This document shows, in pieces, positions 16,901 to 25,654 of a DNA stretch of 64,000 bases. How positions within the stretch are numbered: the first letter of the stretch is position 1; the number at the start of each line of letters is the position of its first letter. The notes beneath the pieces were generated by a model. The model did not search any database, was not told where the DNA came from, and saw only the letters and a list, made by a program, of their open reading frames with translations. The DNA lies in the NCBI RefSeq assembly GCF_005869225.1, contig NZ_SWFP01000006.1, positions 372,001 to 436,000 on the forward strand, given 5' to 3'. A program made the position numbers and the translations under genes. This stretch comes from Dyadobacter bucti (lineage in GTDB: Bacteria > Bacteroidota > Bacteroidia > Cytophagales > Spirosomataceae).

Positions 16901-18146
16901 TTCCTGAAAGCGGCCGCGATTTGCTGACATCAACCCAATTGAAATTCCACCCGCCTTTTTCAGCAAAAACACGTAATGTCTGGTTTCCAGCCGGTAAATG
17001 TGCGATCATATTGACGGTTTTCCAGCCCTGCATGCCACCAGTTTGCGGTAGTACTATTGATCCTAAATCAGTTCCGTTTTCCGTTTTCAGGGTCAGCGTC
17101 GCTTCCGGACTGTAGCCGTTTGCTATCCTGAACCCAAATGTATAGAATCCCTCCTGCGGAGCGTGAACTGCATAATCCATCCAGCTTCCATCCTGTATCC
17201 AACCTACATTCTGCCCCCCGGCAAGATCGGAAGTCGGCTCGTTCACGACACTGTTCATAGCAACATATTCTTCTGCTTCAACCTTTGCCGGGAGCAATGT
17301 GCCGGTAACAGTCTGCTGGTTTAGGGAGAGTTCCAGCCAGTTGAGGTTGAAGGCCCCGCGATTTGCAAAAACGCGTATGACCTGACTTCCCGCAGGCAGG
17401 GTTAATTCCGTACTGACGGTGGTCCAGCTTTGCCAGCCTCCGGTTAGTGGCACATTTACTTGTCCGAGTAAGGTGCCGTTGGCATTTTTAATGTCGATCA
17501 GGCCGTTTCCGTATGCATTCGCCACCCTGAAACTGCAGGTATATGTTCCAGCGGAAGAGGCTTTGATGTTGTAATCCATCCAGTCTTCGTCGTCAATATA
17601 CCCGACGTTGAGTGCACCATCGGTATCGCCTGTGGGTTCTGTCCGCACTTCGTACATGGCATCGAAATGTTCAGCCTGAATTTTTCCGGGGACTTGTTTT
17701 GGGGCAGTAACTTCGAACCAGTTAAAACCAAAAATCCCTTTCTCCGCAAAAACGCGTAATTTCTGATTTCCTGCGGGTAAAAAAGCGATCATACTTACCG
17801 ACTGCCAGCCTTGCATACCGCCGGTCTGTGGAAGAAGGATTTGTCCTAGCACATTTCCGTCTGCGGATTTCAGCGAAATCCTGGCATCCGGGCTAAAACC
17901 GTTGGAAATTCTGAAATTGAATGTGTAATAACCCTGAGCGGCCACATTGACATTATAGTCCATCCAGCTACTATCCGCGATCCAGCCGATGTCAAGACCG
18001 CCGTTTTCGTCGGATGTCGCTTCCGTTCCAATGCCGTGCATGGAAACGTAATCTTCAGCCTCTATTTTAGAGGGAATTGATTTGTAAACCTGGGCACGGG
18101 CTGTCAGGCATGCCAATAAAAAAAACAGAAGTAAATTTTTTTTCAT
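13986..18146 (-). CDS. T9SS-exported multidomain glycoside hydrolase with four CBM6-like modules
   Basis: The 1386-residue protein has a signal peptide (1-18). Four carbohydrate-binding modules of about 125 residues follow (about 22-147, 150-277, 283-408, 412-540), in an A-B-A-B pattern. Next come a bacterial Ig-like domain (about 545-640) and a discoidin-like beta domain. The catalytic region (about 795-1210) looks like a clan GH-A TIM barrel: LSVSTEPRWYGDY offers an acid/base Glu and PVWITEAGYD a nucleophile Glu. The last 75 residues (KVYPNPTADFINIDLEDD ... RKLVKV) are a T9SS sorting domain, so the enzyme reaches the cell surface or medium. The GH family and the polysaccharide are not certain. 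Confidence 0.85.
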   Translation of the reverse strand: MKKNLLLFFLLACLTARAQVYKSIPSKIEAEDYVSMHGIGTEATSDENGGLDIGWIADSSWMDYNVNVAAQGYYTFNFRISNGFSPDARISLKSADGNVLGQILLPQTGGMQGWQSVSMIAFLPAGNQKLRVFAEKGIFGFNWFEVTAPKQVPGKIQAEHFDAMYEVRTEPTGDTDGALNVGYIDDEDWMDYNIKASSAGTYTCSFRVANAYGNGLIDIKNANGTLLGQVNVPLTGGWQSWTTVSTELTLPAGSQVIRVFANRGAFNLNWLELSLNQQTVTGTLLPAKVEAEEYVAMNSVVNEPTSDLAGGQNVGWIQDGSWMDYAVHAPQEGFYTFGFRIANGYSPEATLTLKTENGTDLGSIVLPQTGGMQGWKTVNMIAHLPAGNQTLRVFAEKGGWNFNWVDVSKSRPLSGKIEAETFDVSADIRTEPSNDTDESTAVSYIDDSDFLDYNVNVAQGGLYTFSFRISNSYGNGNIQIKNVSGDVLGQVDVPQTGGWQNWATIRTTATLAAGSQVLRIYANRGAFNFNWFEATPGSVLGQSVITFQEFPAKNVGDAPFDLIATSTNSETPIIFTTSNPDIVTVYNANGNWKATIAGAGEATITASQAGNSNFTAAENISRVLIVTGETNPSNAVKIAIDPKRWYQLTNASSGLEGFFDGNTQEDVHTGWGKIINNYEAYYPLLDGEEITLESIRFFDFAGSTQDQPMIISVIDDQWRRIPIATFTGDVYNGWVGPYPDRHLTGNAQFKLDAPVTNIRYIVMTMANILPTEIEFYGAYTPATPSTPPARTKNIRIKDLLGVNGYEWNFQDGHHSESLVESKVTAAKSFTGLRHYMDWEKLESREGVFSYNPTLSGSWNYDLIYERCKQENIEVLACLKTLSNWMLETYPENERDHENVPVKYGKDFADPLSYIEQSRVAFQYAARYGSNTQVDPSLLSVSTEPRWYGDYPNTVKIGLDLIKYIECDNERDKWWKGRKGYQTAREYAANLSAFYDGHKNTMGPAVGVKNADPNMKVVIAGLVTGPDYVKGMVDWCKEFRGYNPDGTVNLCWDIVNFHLYTDDASSTQSGTSTRGVAPEMGNASDILENFVKVTREVSNDLPVWITEAGYDISQTSPLKAIPIGNKSAMQTQADWILRTSLFSARNGIEKVFFYQMYDDNPYGGIFGSSGFVNDDQSRRPSADYFLQTKNLFGEYSYKETIHADPVVDRYELDGKSLFILVVPDETGRTTEYTLNLGGAGIAKIFTPKAGSNNMDVQELPIVDGKVTVTASETPMFVIASDAPNQRTAAETVVPTAVTGKILHEAVKVYPNPTADFINIDLEDDNATNLDIKIFDSKSGRLYKQGKVHSSTPKMSHKLDISQLPVGVYVIEIMQGNDRAFRKLVKVN

Positions 18147-18358
18147 TCAATCGACCATTACATATTCCGTGACCATAATTTGTTTGTAAGATTTCATCAT
18201 AAGAAGTAGAAACCATACTATATAACATGGGATTGATTTAGAATTTATTGCAGTAAAAATTCTAAAACCTAAGTAAAGGTAAGCTTTATCCGTGTAGTCG
18301 TCAAATGCTCGGACAAATAACCTGGAATGATAATTTATTCCGTACGCATTATCAATAA

Positions 18359-18910
18359 ATGCTTGAAAATATGGCCATTGAAACAAAAATAGATCTTGTT
18401 AAAGGAGACATTACGAAGCTTCAGGTAGACGCGGTTGTAAACGCGGCGAACAGTTCATTAATGGGTGGGGGCGGTGTTGATGGAGCAATACACAGAGCGG
18501 GGGGGCCTTCAATTCTTGAAGAATGCAGAAAAATAGTAGCAATGCGGGGCGGCTGCAAAACGGGCCATGCGGTGATTACCACGGGAGGGAACTTGCCCGC
18601 AGAGTTTGTTATCCACACAGTAGGGCCCGTGTGGAAAGGAGGAGGGAACGGAGAAGAAAAAAGTTTGGCAGATTGTTACAGAAACTCGCTGAGCCTGGCT
18701 GCTGATAACGCCTGTAAATCGATCGCATTTCCAAATATCAGTACGGGGATTTATGGCTTTCCAAAGGATAAAGCGGCAAAGGTCGCCGTTGAGACTGTTA
18801 CAGCTTTTATTAAAACAACAGATACGATTGAAAAAGTGGTTTTTGTGTGCTTTGACCAGGAAAATTTCGAGATACTCTCTCGATTCCTGGCAAATATCAG
18901 CATACGTTAA
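18359..18910 (+). CDS. Macrodomain (ADP-ribose-binding) protein
   Basis: The 183-residue protein is a single MacroD-type domain. It shows VDAVVNAANSSLMGGGGVDG (the Asn-Ala-Ala-Asn and Gly-rich ligand loop), GHAVITTGGNLPAEFVIHTV, and AFPNISTGIYGFPKDKAA. Such proteins remove the acetyl group from O-acetyl-ADP-ribose or mono-ADP-ribose from proteins. The ATG at 18359 is used; an ATG four codons later is also possible. It stands alone between a divergent glycosidase gene and a convergent small gene. Confidence 0.93.
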   Translation: MLENMAIETKIDLVKGDITKLQVDAVVNAANSSLMGGGGVDGAIHRAGGPSILEECRKIVAMRGGCKTGHAVITTGGNLPAEFVIHTVGPVWKGGGNGEEKSLADCYRNSLSLAADNACKSIAFPNISTGIYGFPKDKAAKVAVETVTAFIKTTDTIEKVVFVCFDQENFEILSRFLANISIR

Positions 18911-18919
18911 ATTACAGAA

Positions 18920-19186
18920 TTAATTGAAGGCCGGGATATCCGGTTCGCCCCCCGGCTCCCGTAGCGGCTCCACTTCTGGGACCACAGGTTCAACCGGCGG
19001 AAGTTCGGGTTCCGGTCTCAGAGGTGGATTTTCGGGATCTCTTTCAAATGGGGGCGTTTCTTCCGGAGCATCCGGAACGGGAACCTCGGGGCGCGGATCG
19101 AACGGCGGGTTTTCACCCGGATCGGTCGGATCAATCATTTCAAATGTTGTATCCAGATATGCTGATGCTACGTTGTAGATGTCCAT
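18920..19186 (-). CDS. Proline- and glutamate-rich small protein, unknown function
   Basis: The 88-residue product starts with an ordinary stretch (MDIYNVASAYLDTTFEM), then becomes very rich in Pro, Glu and Asp with repeated short units such as ENPPFDPRPE and PENPPLRPEPE. It has no signal peptide or membrane segment. I do not recognise a family. The opposite strand carries a Gly/Ser-rich frame (18924-19178) that I take as its shadow, because only the minus-strand frame begins with a normal, non-repetitive N-terminus. It is convergent with the macrodomain gene. Confidence 0.5.
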   Translation of the reverse strand: MDIYNVASAYLDTTFEMIDPTDPGENPPFDPRPEVPVPDAPEETPPFERDPENPPLRPEPELPPVEPVVPEVEPLREPGGEPDIPAFN

Positions 19187-19345
19187 GATTTTGAATGTTT
19201 ATCGGTTTGAAGTTTGTAACAGTTGTATCAAAATAACTGTGCCGGGTGAACAGCAGTCCGGAAGATCCCACATACAGATGTTAGCCGCAAAACCAGGTTC
19301 TCCGGGGGTACTTAAAAAAATATTTTTCCGGACCGGGAATTATTT

Positions 19346-19353
19346 TATTTTTG
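19346..19353 (+). promoter_or_regulatory. Candidate -7 box of the arsR-type gene
   Basis: TATTTTTG matches TAnnTTTG exactly, 63 bp before the ATG at 19416. No good TTG is seen at the -33 position. The half-site AATACATTCA (19384-19393), also found in the repeat after the gene, lies between this box and the start codon. Confidence 0.4.
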
Positions 19354-19415
19354 GAAATGTAGTGTAGCCACGAAGCATTTATTAATACATTCAAATTTAT
19401 CTATATATCAAGGTC

Positions 19416-19691
19416 ATGGATGTGCGGAAAGTGGAGAGGATATCGAAGGCGTTGAGTGATCCGAGCCGTATTCTCATTTTGCAGCAGTTGCGGGAAAAGG
19501 AAGACTGTTTATATTGTCATGAGATATCCGATTTCATAGATCTCACGCAACCGTCCATTTCGCACCATGTGAAGCAGCTCTCAGACGCCGACTTGATCTT
19601 CGTAGTGAAGGAAGGAAGAAACGTAAAATACAAACTCAACTCATGTATTCTGGATGAATACGTCGGTTTTCTTAATACTTTAAAAGGTTAA
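19416..19691 (+). CDS. ArsR/SmtB-family winged-helix regulator
   Basis: The 91-residue protein is a single winged helix-turn-helix: KVERISKALSDPSRILILQQL, then LTQPSISHHVKQLSDADLIF as recognition helix and wing, then GRNVKYKLN. It has Cys residues at about 26 and 29 (EDCLYCHEI), which could form part of a metal site but are also found in non-metal members. It is followed in the same direction by an RND efflux operon, so it most likely represses that operon. The inducer is unknown. Confidence 0.9.
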   Translation: MDVRKVERISKALSDPSRILILQQLREKEDCLYCHEISDFIDLTQPSISHHVKQLSDADLIFVVKEGRNVKYKLNSCILDEYVGFLNTLKG

Positions 19692-19704
19692 AAATTTTTG
19701 CTCC

Positions 19705-19730
19705 AATACATTGATAGATTTCAATGTATT
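19705..19730. promoter_or_regulatory. Candidate ArsR-type operator (10-6-10 inverted repeat)
   Basis: AATACATTGA (19705-19714) and TCAATGTATT (19721-19730) are perfectly complementary around a 6-bp spacer. The repeat sits just after the regulator gene and before the efflux operon. The half-site AATACATT recurs before the regulator gene itself (19384-19391), which fits self-control. The AT-rich stem and lack of a T-run argue against a terminator. Confidence 0.5.
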
Positions 19731-19899
19731 TATAAATTAATATTGGTTACATAGTTTCGAATTAACAACTCTTAAAACAATCCCAAGCAGAAAGTGTGCG
19801 CCACAACACACAGTCTGTGAAAAACCAGAAATATCAAGAAACGTCCAAAAGTTAGTATCTAATCAATCGAAATATTTAAATATTTATATAAATCTATAC

Positions 19900-20976
19900 A
19901 TGGAAAAGATAATCCAATCTGCAAAAATCGTATCCGGCCTGATATTGACTGCCGTGATACTTGTGTCTGTCTACCTTAAAGGGCACTCATCCGAGGAAGT
20001 TGAAAAGGAAAATGTTAAAGTGGAACAAAAGCCACAGGGGGTTCCGGTGGATGGCCAGGTACTTCACTCCGAGTCATTGAATGAAGAAATGACAGTTTCC
20101 GGGACGCTGATTGCATTTCAGGAAGTAAGCATTACCAGTGAGCTGAGCAGGAAAGTGGTTTCTGTTCATGCAAAAGAGGGCAAATTTGTGAATGCAGGCG
20201 CCTTATTGTTCAAGTTGGATGATGCCGACCTGATCGCTGAACTGGAACAATTGAAACAACAGGAAAAACTGGTGTTGCTGAACGAAAGGAGGCTTAAAGA
20301 TCTGATAGACAGGGAAGCTGCGATCCAGCAGGATTATGATCAGGCATTTACAAATTTGAAAGTATTGCAGGCCAAGATCGAACAGCTAAAAGTTACCATC
20401 GCCAAAACCAGTATCCGGGCGCCTTTCAGCGGGAATCTTGGAATTGTGAATGTGTACCCCGGAACCTATGTTACACCGGGTAGCCCGCTGGCTTTGCTTA
20501 CAGATAACAGCCAGCTAAAGATCGATTTTGCGGTTCCCGAAAAACATGCTAATACCCTGAAGCCGGGAGACGAGGTGCAATATCAGGTCGAATCGGATGA
20601 AAAGGTGTATAAAGCAAAAATTGTAGCCCACGAAGCCGGCCTGGACCAGAAGACCCGGACTCTGCTCATGCGGGCAGTAAGCAGCAACAGCAGCCGGGAA
20701 TTGTTGCCCGGGCAGAGTGCGAGGCTGGCGATACGTTTAAACACTACCGGTAACGCATTGATGGTTCCCAACCAGGCATTGATACCGTCGTCGCAGGGTT
20801 ATAGTGTTTTTGTGGTGAATGCCGGCAAAGCCATTTTCAAACCTATCCAGGTAGGCCAGAGAGACGCATTTTCAGTGCATGTAACAAGCGGGCTCGCTTC
20901 AGGAGACACGGTTATCACCAGTAATATGCTCCGTTTAACACCTGGTTCCGCCATACAATTGGTTTCAGTTCATTAA
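19900..20976 (+). CDS. RND efflux system periplasmic adaptor (membrane fusion protein)
   Basis: The 358-residue protein has an N-terminal membrane anchor (about 9-26). The first half of the lipoyl/barrel-sandwich domain follows (SGTLIAFQEVSITSELSRK, FVNAGALLFKLDDADL). Next are a helical hairpin (about 110-160), the second half (SIRAPFSGNLGIVNVYPGTY) and beta-barrel and membrane-proximal domains. It links the inner-membrane pump to the outer-membrane channel. The three genes run together with gaps of 14 and 36 bp. It probably exports toxic organic compounds or metals; the substrate is not evident. Confidence 0.93.
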   Translation: MEKIIQSAKIVSGLILTAVILVSVYLKGHSSEEVEKENVKVEQKPQGVPVDGQVLHSESLNEEMTVSGTLIAFQEVSITSELSRKVVSVHAKEGKFVNAGALLFKLDDADLIAELEQLKQQEKLVLLNERRLKDLIDREAAIQQDYDQAFTNLKVLQAKIEQLKVTIAKTSIRAPFSGNLGIVNVYPGTYVTPGSPLALLTDNSQLKIDFAVPEKHANTLKPGDEVQYQVESDEKVYKAKIVAHEAGLDQKTRTLLMRAVSSNSSRELLPGQSARLAIRLNTTGNALMVPNQALIPSSQGYSVFVVNAGKAIFKPIQVGQRDAFSVHVTSGLASGDTVITSNMLRLTPGSAIQLVSVH

Positions 20977-20990
20977 AAATATTTTTCGTT

Positions 20991-23900
20991 ATGAGTGCTA
21001 TTTCTCAAGTTAGTATCTCCCGGCCAGTTTTGGCCGGGGTTATGTCCGTACTGCTTATACTTTTTGGTATCGTCGGCTATACATTTTTAGGAACACGGGA
21101 ATACCCGGTTACAGATTCGCCGATTGTGATGGTAACTACGGTATATCCCGGTGCGAGCGCCGACATTATTGCTTCGCAGGTTACCAAACCATTGGAAGAA
21201 GCGATCGCGGAAGCAAACGGGATCCGGTCGGTTTCATCCACTTCCCGCGAACAGGTCAGTATTATCACTGTTGAGTTTGAGTTAAATGCGGATCTGGAAG
21301 CGGCCGCCAACGATGTCCGTGACAAAGTTTCCAAATCGCGCCAGCAACTGCCGACCGACATTGAGCCGACTATTGTTGAAAAGGCGGGTCCTGCCGATTT
21401 TCTTGTTTTTCTTACCGTTCAAAGCAAAACGAAAAGCCTTGAAGATGTAACGGATTTTGTCAATATCAATATTAAAGAAAGGCTGCAATCTATTCCCGGC
21501 GTACGTTTGGTGGATTCTTATGCGGGTAGAAAACGTGCGATGCGCCTAAGGATGGATCCGGTAAAACTGGCTGCCTATGGCCTGACACCAACTGATATCC
21601 AGAATGCTTTACAGCGTGAAAACGTGGATTTACCGAGCGGCCGTATTGAAGGCCAGAACACCGAAGTAACGCTGCGTACGCAAGGAAGACTGGTTACCGA
21701 GGCAGATTTTAACAATATGATCCTGCGGGAAAGTGATGGCGCAATTGTTCGTTTTAAAGACGTTGGGGAAGCGATAATGTCCTCTCAGAATGAAAGAACT
21801 GCCATGATCATCTACAGCGGTAATACTGCCGATTATGGTGTGGGAACCGGGGTAAGCCCACAGCGCGGTGCCAATTCCCTGGCGATCGTGGACGAATTCA
21901 AGAACCGTTTTGAAGAGATCAAAAAGAATGCACCTAAGGAATACGAGATTGCTTTGGGTAAGGACTTTACAGTTCCGGTGAGGAACTCCCTTTCAGAAGT
22001 GGAAGAAACATTACTGCTCGCGTTTGCCCTTGTTTCCCTCATCATTTTCGTCTTCCTGCGCGACTGGCGGAGTACACTGATCCCCTTGCTGGCAATACCG
22101 GTTTCCATCGTTTCTGCATTCTTTATTATGTACATAGCCGGGTTTTCCATCAATGTACTTACGCTTCTCGGGCTGGTACTGGCAATCGGATTGGTTGTGG
22201 ACGATGCGATCATTGTTCTTGAAAATATATACAGTAAGGTTGAGGAAGGTATGTCGCCTGTTCAGGCGGCGAGGCTTGGTTCGTCGGAGATCTATTTCGC
22301 GGTAATTTCCACGACGATTACGCTGGTAGCTGTTTTCCTTCCAATCCTTTTTCTGGGCGGGTTAACCGGGCGTTTATTTAAAGAATTTGCGATTGTTGTA
22401 GCAGGATCGGTGACGGTTTCGGCTTTTGTTGCCCTTACCCTAACACCGATGATGAGCGCATATCTGCTCAAATCAGGTACTTCGCACAACTGGCTTTACA
22501 AAAAAACGGAGCCCTGGTTTGTTGCGTTGAATGATGCTTATGCCAGATCGCTTTCGGCATTTATGAAAGTGCGCTGGCTGGGAATTGTATTGCTGCTGGT
22601 TTCATTTGGGCTTGCGTACTGGCTTGCTCCCAAACTTCCCTCAGAACTGGCACCACTGGAAGACAGGTCGATGATAGGCCTGGCGGTCATTGCGCCGGAA
22701 GGAACGTCCTACGAAAGTATGGAACAAAGTATGAAGCAGATCGGGAATTATATCAGCGACTCTATCCCAGACCTGAACGCTGGGCGCACTTATACCGCCA
22801 TTGCGGCGGCAGGTGGAACCTTGGCACAGCCGGTAAATGGAGGTTTTCAGTGGATATTTTTAAATGAGCCCAAAGACAGAAAAAGTGGTCTGACACAGGC
22901 ACAAATATTCCAGAAGTTGGTGGTTGCGTCTCAGCAATTCCGAAATGTGCTCATCATTCCCGTGCAAACCCCGACAATAGGTGGATACGGAAACACCCAG
23001 CCGGTACAATATGTGATCCAGGCACCGGGATTGAAGGAGCTGATCAATGTAATGCCAAAACTGATGACGCAGGTAGGAGGCAACAAAAAACTTATTTTTG
23101 CCGATGCGGATTTCAAAATTAACCGTCCGGAGATCAGTATCAGTATTGACCGCCAGCGGGCGGCCCAATTGGGAATTTCAACCCAGGCCATCGGGCAAAC
23201 ATTACAGCTTGCGCTCAGCAGCAGAAGGTATGGGTATTTTATTCATAATGATCGCCAGTATGAAGTCATCGGGCAGCTCGACAGAAAGGACCGCTCGGCG
23301 CCCTATGATCTGAAATCTATATATCTGAAATCCGGAAGTGGGGAAATGGTATCACTGGATAACCTTACAAAACAAAATGAAGGCATCAGCCCGCCAGCAA
23401 TATATCGTTACAATCAGTCGTACAGCGCCACGATCTCGGCCACGCCGGCACCAGGCGTAAGTTTGGGCGAAGCGATTCAGGAGCTGGACAAAATCACAGC
23501 CAAAGAATTACCCAAAGGTTTCAGCACCGCCCTCGCCGGACAAAGCAGGGATTATTCCGAAAGCAGTTCCAGTCTGATCTTTGCATTCATTTTTGCCATT
23601 GTACTCATCTATCTGGTACTGGCCGCCCAGTTTGAAAGTCTTGTAGATCCGTTTATTATTCTTTTAACAGTACCGATGGCCCTGACGGGCGCATTGCTCA
23701 GTCTTTGGTTTACGGCACAGTCGATCAATATTTTCAGTCAGATCGGTATTATCATGCTCATCGGGCTCATTACCAAAAACGGTATCCTTATCGTGGAATT
23801 TGCGAACCAGAGCAAAGAAGAAGGTAAGTCGATTTTCGAAGCTGCCAAGGTCGCCGCGGTTTCACGCTTTCGTCCGATTCTGATGACAACCCTGGCTATG

Positions 23901-24110
23901 ATATTCGGGACATTGCCGATTGCATTATCACTGGGTACGGCGTCGGGCAGCCGCCAGTCGCTCGGTATTGTGGTAGTGGGAGGGCTGATCTTCGCCGGAG
24001 TGCTCACGCTTTATGTGATCCCAGCGATTTATTCCTACCTGTCAAGACCGCTTCGGGGGCATTACAAAGAAAACACGACTACACGGGCCGAGGAAGCGGT
24101 ATTGCACTGA
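20991..24110 (+). CDS. RND efflux pump inner-membrane permease (HAE1 type)
   Basis: The 1039-residue protein has the normal length and layout of an AcrB-like pump: one transmembrane helix at the start (about 12-32), two large periplasmic loops, and two blocks of transmembrane helices (about 340-540 and 865-1020). The conserved stretch LGLVLAIGLVVDDAIIVLENI carries the paired Asp residues of the proton relay. A second repeat shows QIGIIMLIGLITKNGILIVEF. It uses the proton gradient to move substrates into the TolC-type channel encoded next. Confidence 0.95.
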   Translation: MSAISQVSISRPVLAGVMSVLLILFGIVGYTFLGTREYPVTDSPIVMVTTVYPGASADIIASQVTKPLEEAIAEANGIRSVSSTSREQVSIITVEFELNADLEAAANDVRDKVSKSRQQLPTDIEPTIVEKAGPADFLVFLTVQSKTKSLEDVTDFVNINIKERLQSIPGVRLVDSYAGRKRAMRLRMDPVKLAAYGLTPTDIQNALQRENVDLPSGRIEGQNTEVTLRTQGRLVTEADFNNMILRESDGAIVRFKDVGEAIMSSQNERTAMIIYSGNTADYGVGTGVSPQRGANSLAIVDEFKNRFEEIKKNAPKEYEIALGKDFTVPVRNSLSEVEETLLLAFALVSLIIFVFLRDWRSTLIPLLAIPVSIVSAFFIMYIAGFSINVLTLLGLVLAIGLVVDDAIIVLENIYSKVEEGMSPVQAARLGSSEIYFAVISTTITLVAVFLPILFLGGLTGRLFKEFAIVVAGSVTVSAFVALTLTPMMSAYLLKSGTSHNWLYKKTEPWFVALNDAYARSLSAFMKVRWLGIVLLLVSFGLAYWLAPKLPSELAPLEDRSMIGLAVIAPEGTSYESMEQSMKQIGNYISDSIPDLNAGRTYTAIAAAGGTLAQPVNGGFQWIFLNEPKDRKSGLTQAQIFQKLVVASQQFRNVLIIPVQTPTIGGYGNTQPVQYVIQAPGLKELINVMPKLMTQVGGNKKLIFADADFKINRPEISISIDRQRAAQLGISTQAIGQTLQLALSSRRYGYFIHNDRQYEVIGQLDRKDRSAPYDLKSIYLKSGSGEMVSLDNLTKQNEGISPPAIYRYNQSYSATISATPAPGVSLGEAIQELDKITAKELPKGFSTALAGQSRDYSESSSSLIFAFIFAIVLIYLVLAAQFESLVDPFIILLTVPMALTGALLSLWFTAQSINIFSQIGIIMLIGLITKNGILIVEFANQSKEEGKSIFEAAKVAAVSRFRPILMTTLAMIFGTLPIALSLGTASGSRQSLGIVVVGGLIFAGVLTLYVIPAIYSYLSRPLRGHYKENTTTRAEEAVLH

Positions 24111-24146
24111 TCACCTCAAACGATGCATTAACATCACATATCCATC

Positions 24147-25508
24147 ATGAAAAATTCAATTTTAAATCAATATAACCGGGTAATATGGCTGATCGCCGTA
24201 TTCCTGGTGTCAGCTCCTTTGCTCCTGAGGGCGCAAAAACAGTCGCTTTCTTTGCAGCAGGCTATTGAGCAGGCTAAGGCAAGAAACCGTGAACTACGTA
24301 TCGACTCACTGAATGTACATAAATCAAGACAGCAGACTGCGATTACACACGGTTTGCTGATGCCGAACATCAGCCTCACCGGCCAGTTTCAGCATTATTT
24401 TCAGAGACCGGTTTTCTTCGGGCTTAACACCAATCCTTCTTCTGAAAAAATAGATTACGCAAGGATCGGTGGGGAAGACCTGGCAGGGGCACAGGTTTCA
24501 TTGGTCCAGCCCATTTATAATTCGGGGACAAAGCATGAAATCAAAAGACGAGGTCTTCTTGAAAAACAAAGCCAGCTTTATTACCGGGAAAAAGAAATAG
24601 ATGTTGTAGCTAGGGTTAAGCAAAATTATGTTCAGCTGCTGGTTTTGAATGAAAGACTAAAACTTCAGAAAGAGAGTATTCTGCGTAATAAAAAGGCACT
24701 TGCCGATGCCAGCTCATTACTTGCTCAGGGTCGTGCGCTCCGGGTGGATACATTGAGGGCATATACATCTGTAAAAAACCTCGAACCCGATGTGTTAAGG
24801 CTCACATACGCGTTGCAGATCAGCCAGCAGCAACTTCGGGTATTATTGGGCGATGTATCCGAAACAGAGTATAATCTTTCCGATTCGCTGCAACTGAACC
24901 CTGCCGACTCGATTCCTTCTGAAAACAGTACTTACCACTTATCAATACATCAGCGCCCGGATTTGCAGATCCTCACATTGAATAAGGAAATCAACGACCG
25001 GGAAATTGAACTGTACAGGTCTGCGCGCTTGCCAGTGGTAAACTTTGTCAGTCAGTATCAGCTGCAAACCCAAACCAATCAGTTTCGGTTTGGAAATGCG
25101 GGTTATCCGCCGGTCTTCTACGCAGGTATACAATTTTCTATTCCTTTGTTTAGCGGGATGCAGCATATCAACAGGATTGCATTGGGGAAAATCGAAAGGC
25201 AGCAGGCAGATATTGTTTACAATAATGCGCAAGAGCAGCTGAAGAGTGAGGTTAAGCAAATCCTGGCTACTCTTGTGGAAACGTCCGAGCGGATAAAAAC
25301 GCAGCAAAATGTATCGGAAACAGCGGAGCTGAGTTATTCTATCGTAAAGTACCGGTATGAAAAAGGGGTCGCCTCGAGGCTTGAACTTACGGATGCAGAA
25401 TTTGCATTAACTACCGCCAAGTCGAATTATCTGGAAGCGGTTTTTGATTATTTATCAGCAAAGATCGAACTGGACAGGACTACCGGCAAAGCTGAGGAAG
25501 ATTTATAA
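24147..25508 (+). CDS. TolC-family outer-membrane efflux protein
   Basis: The 453-residue protein has a signal peptide (about 1-29, ending at LLRAQKQ). It shows two related helical halves typical of TolC, with SLSLQQAIEQAKARNRELRI at the start, a repeat of this form around 255-330 and a final coiled-coil section. It forms the trimeric outer-membrane duct of the pump. It is the last gene of the efflux operon; an 11-bp stem-loop follows it. Confidence 0.93.
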   Translation: MKNSILNQYNRVIWLIAVFLVSAPLLLRAQKQSLSLQQAIEQAKARNRELRIDSLNVHKSRQQTAITHGLLMPNISLTGQFQHYFQRPVFFGLNTNPSSEKIDYARIGGEDLAGAQVSLVQPIYNSGTKHEIKRRGLLEKQSQLYYREKEIDVVARVKQNYVQLLVLNERLKLQKESILRNKKALADASSLLAQGRALRVDTLRAYTSVKNLEPDVLRLTYALQISQQQLRVLLGDVSETEYNLSDSLQLNPADSIPSENSTYHLSIHQRPDLQILTLNKEINDREIELYRSARLPVVNFVSQYQLQTQTNQFRFGNAGYPPVFYAGIQFSIPLFSGMQHINRIALGKIERQQADIVYNNAQEQLKSEVKQILATLVETSERIKTQQNVSETAELSYSIVKYRYEKGVASRLELTDAEFALTTAKSNYLEAVFDYLSAKIELDRTTGKAEEDL

Positions 25509-25513
25509 TTGTA

Positions 25514-25552
25514 TTGGTCTAACCTGAGGCAAGTTACCTTTGGTTAGACCAA
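25514..25552 (+). terminator. Stem-loop after the efflux operon
   Basis: TTGGTCTAACC (25514-25524) and GGTTAGACCAA (25542-25552) form a perfect 11-bp stem with a 17-nt loop. No T-run follows, so it may mark transcript ends or protect the 3' end rather than act as a classic terminator. Confidence 0.45.
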
Positions 25553-25599
25553 ACGCTCCGGTAGAAAACTCACACCCGCTTTTTCAACTGCGGAGAACC

Positions 25600-25628
25600 T
25601 TGATTACTCGCAAAATATTCTATATTTG
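25600..25628 (+). promoter_or_regulatory. Bacteroidota-type promoter of the DUF898 operon
   Basis: TTG (25600-25602) and a perfect -7 box TATATTTG (25621-25628) are 18 bp apart. The predicted start of transcription near 25635 leaves a short leader before the ATG at 25655. Confidence 0.6.
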
Positions 25629-25654
25629 ATTTTCGTCCTCAGTTCAAAAATCAA

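Noticed and set aside
18924..19178. Gly/Ser-rich open frame on the plus strand
   Set aside because: It mirrors the Pro/Glu-rich gene on the other strand and has low complexity from its first codons.
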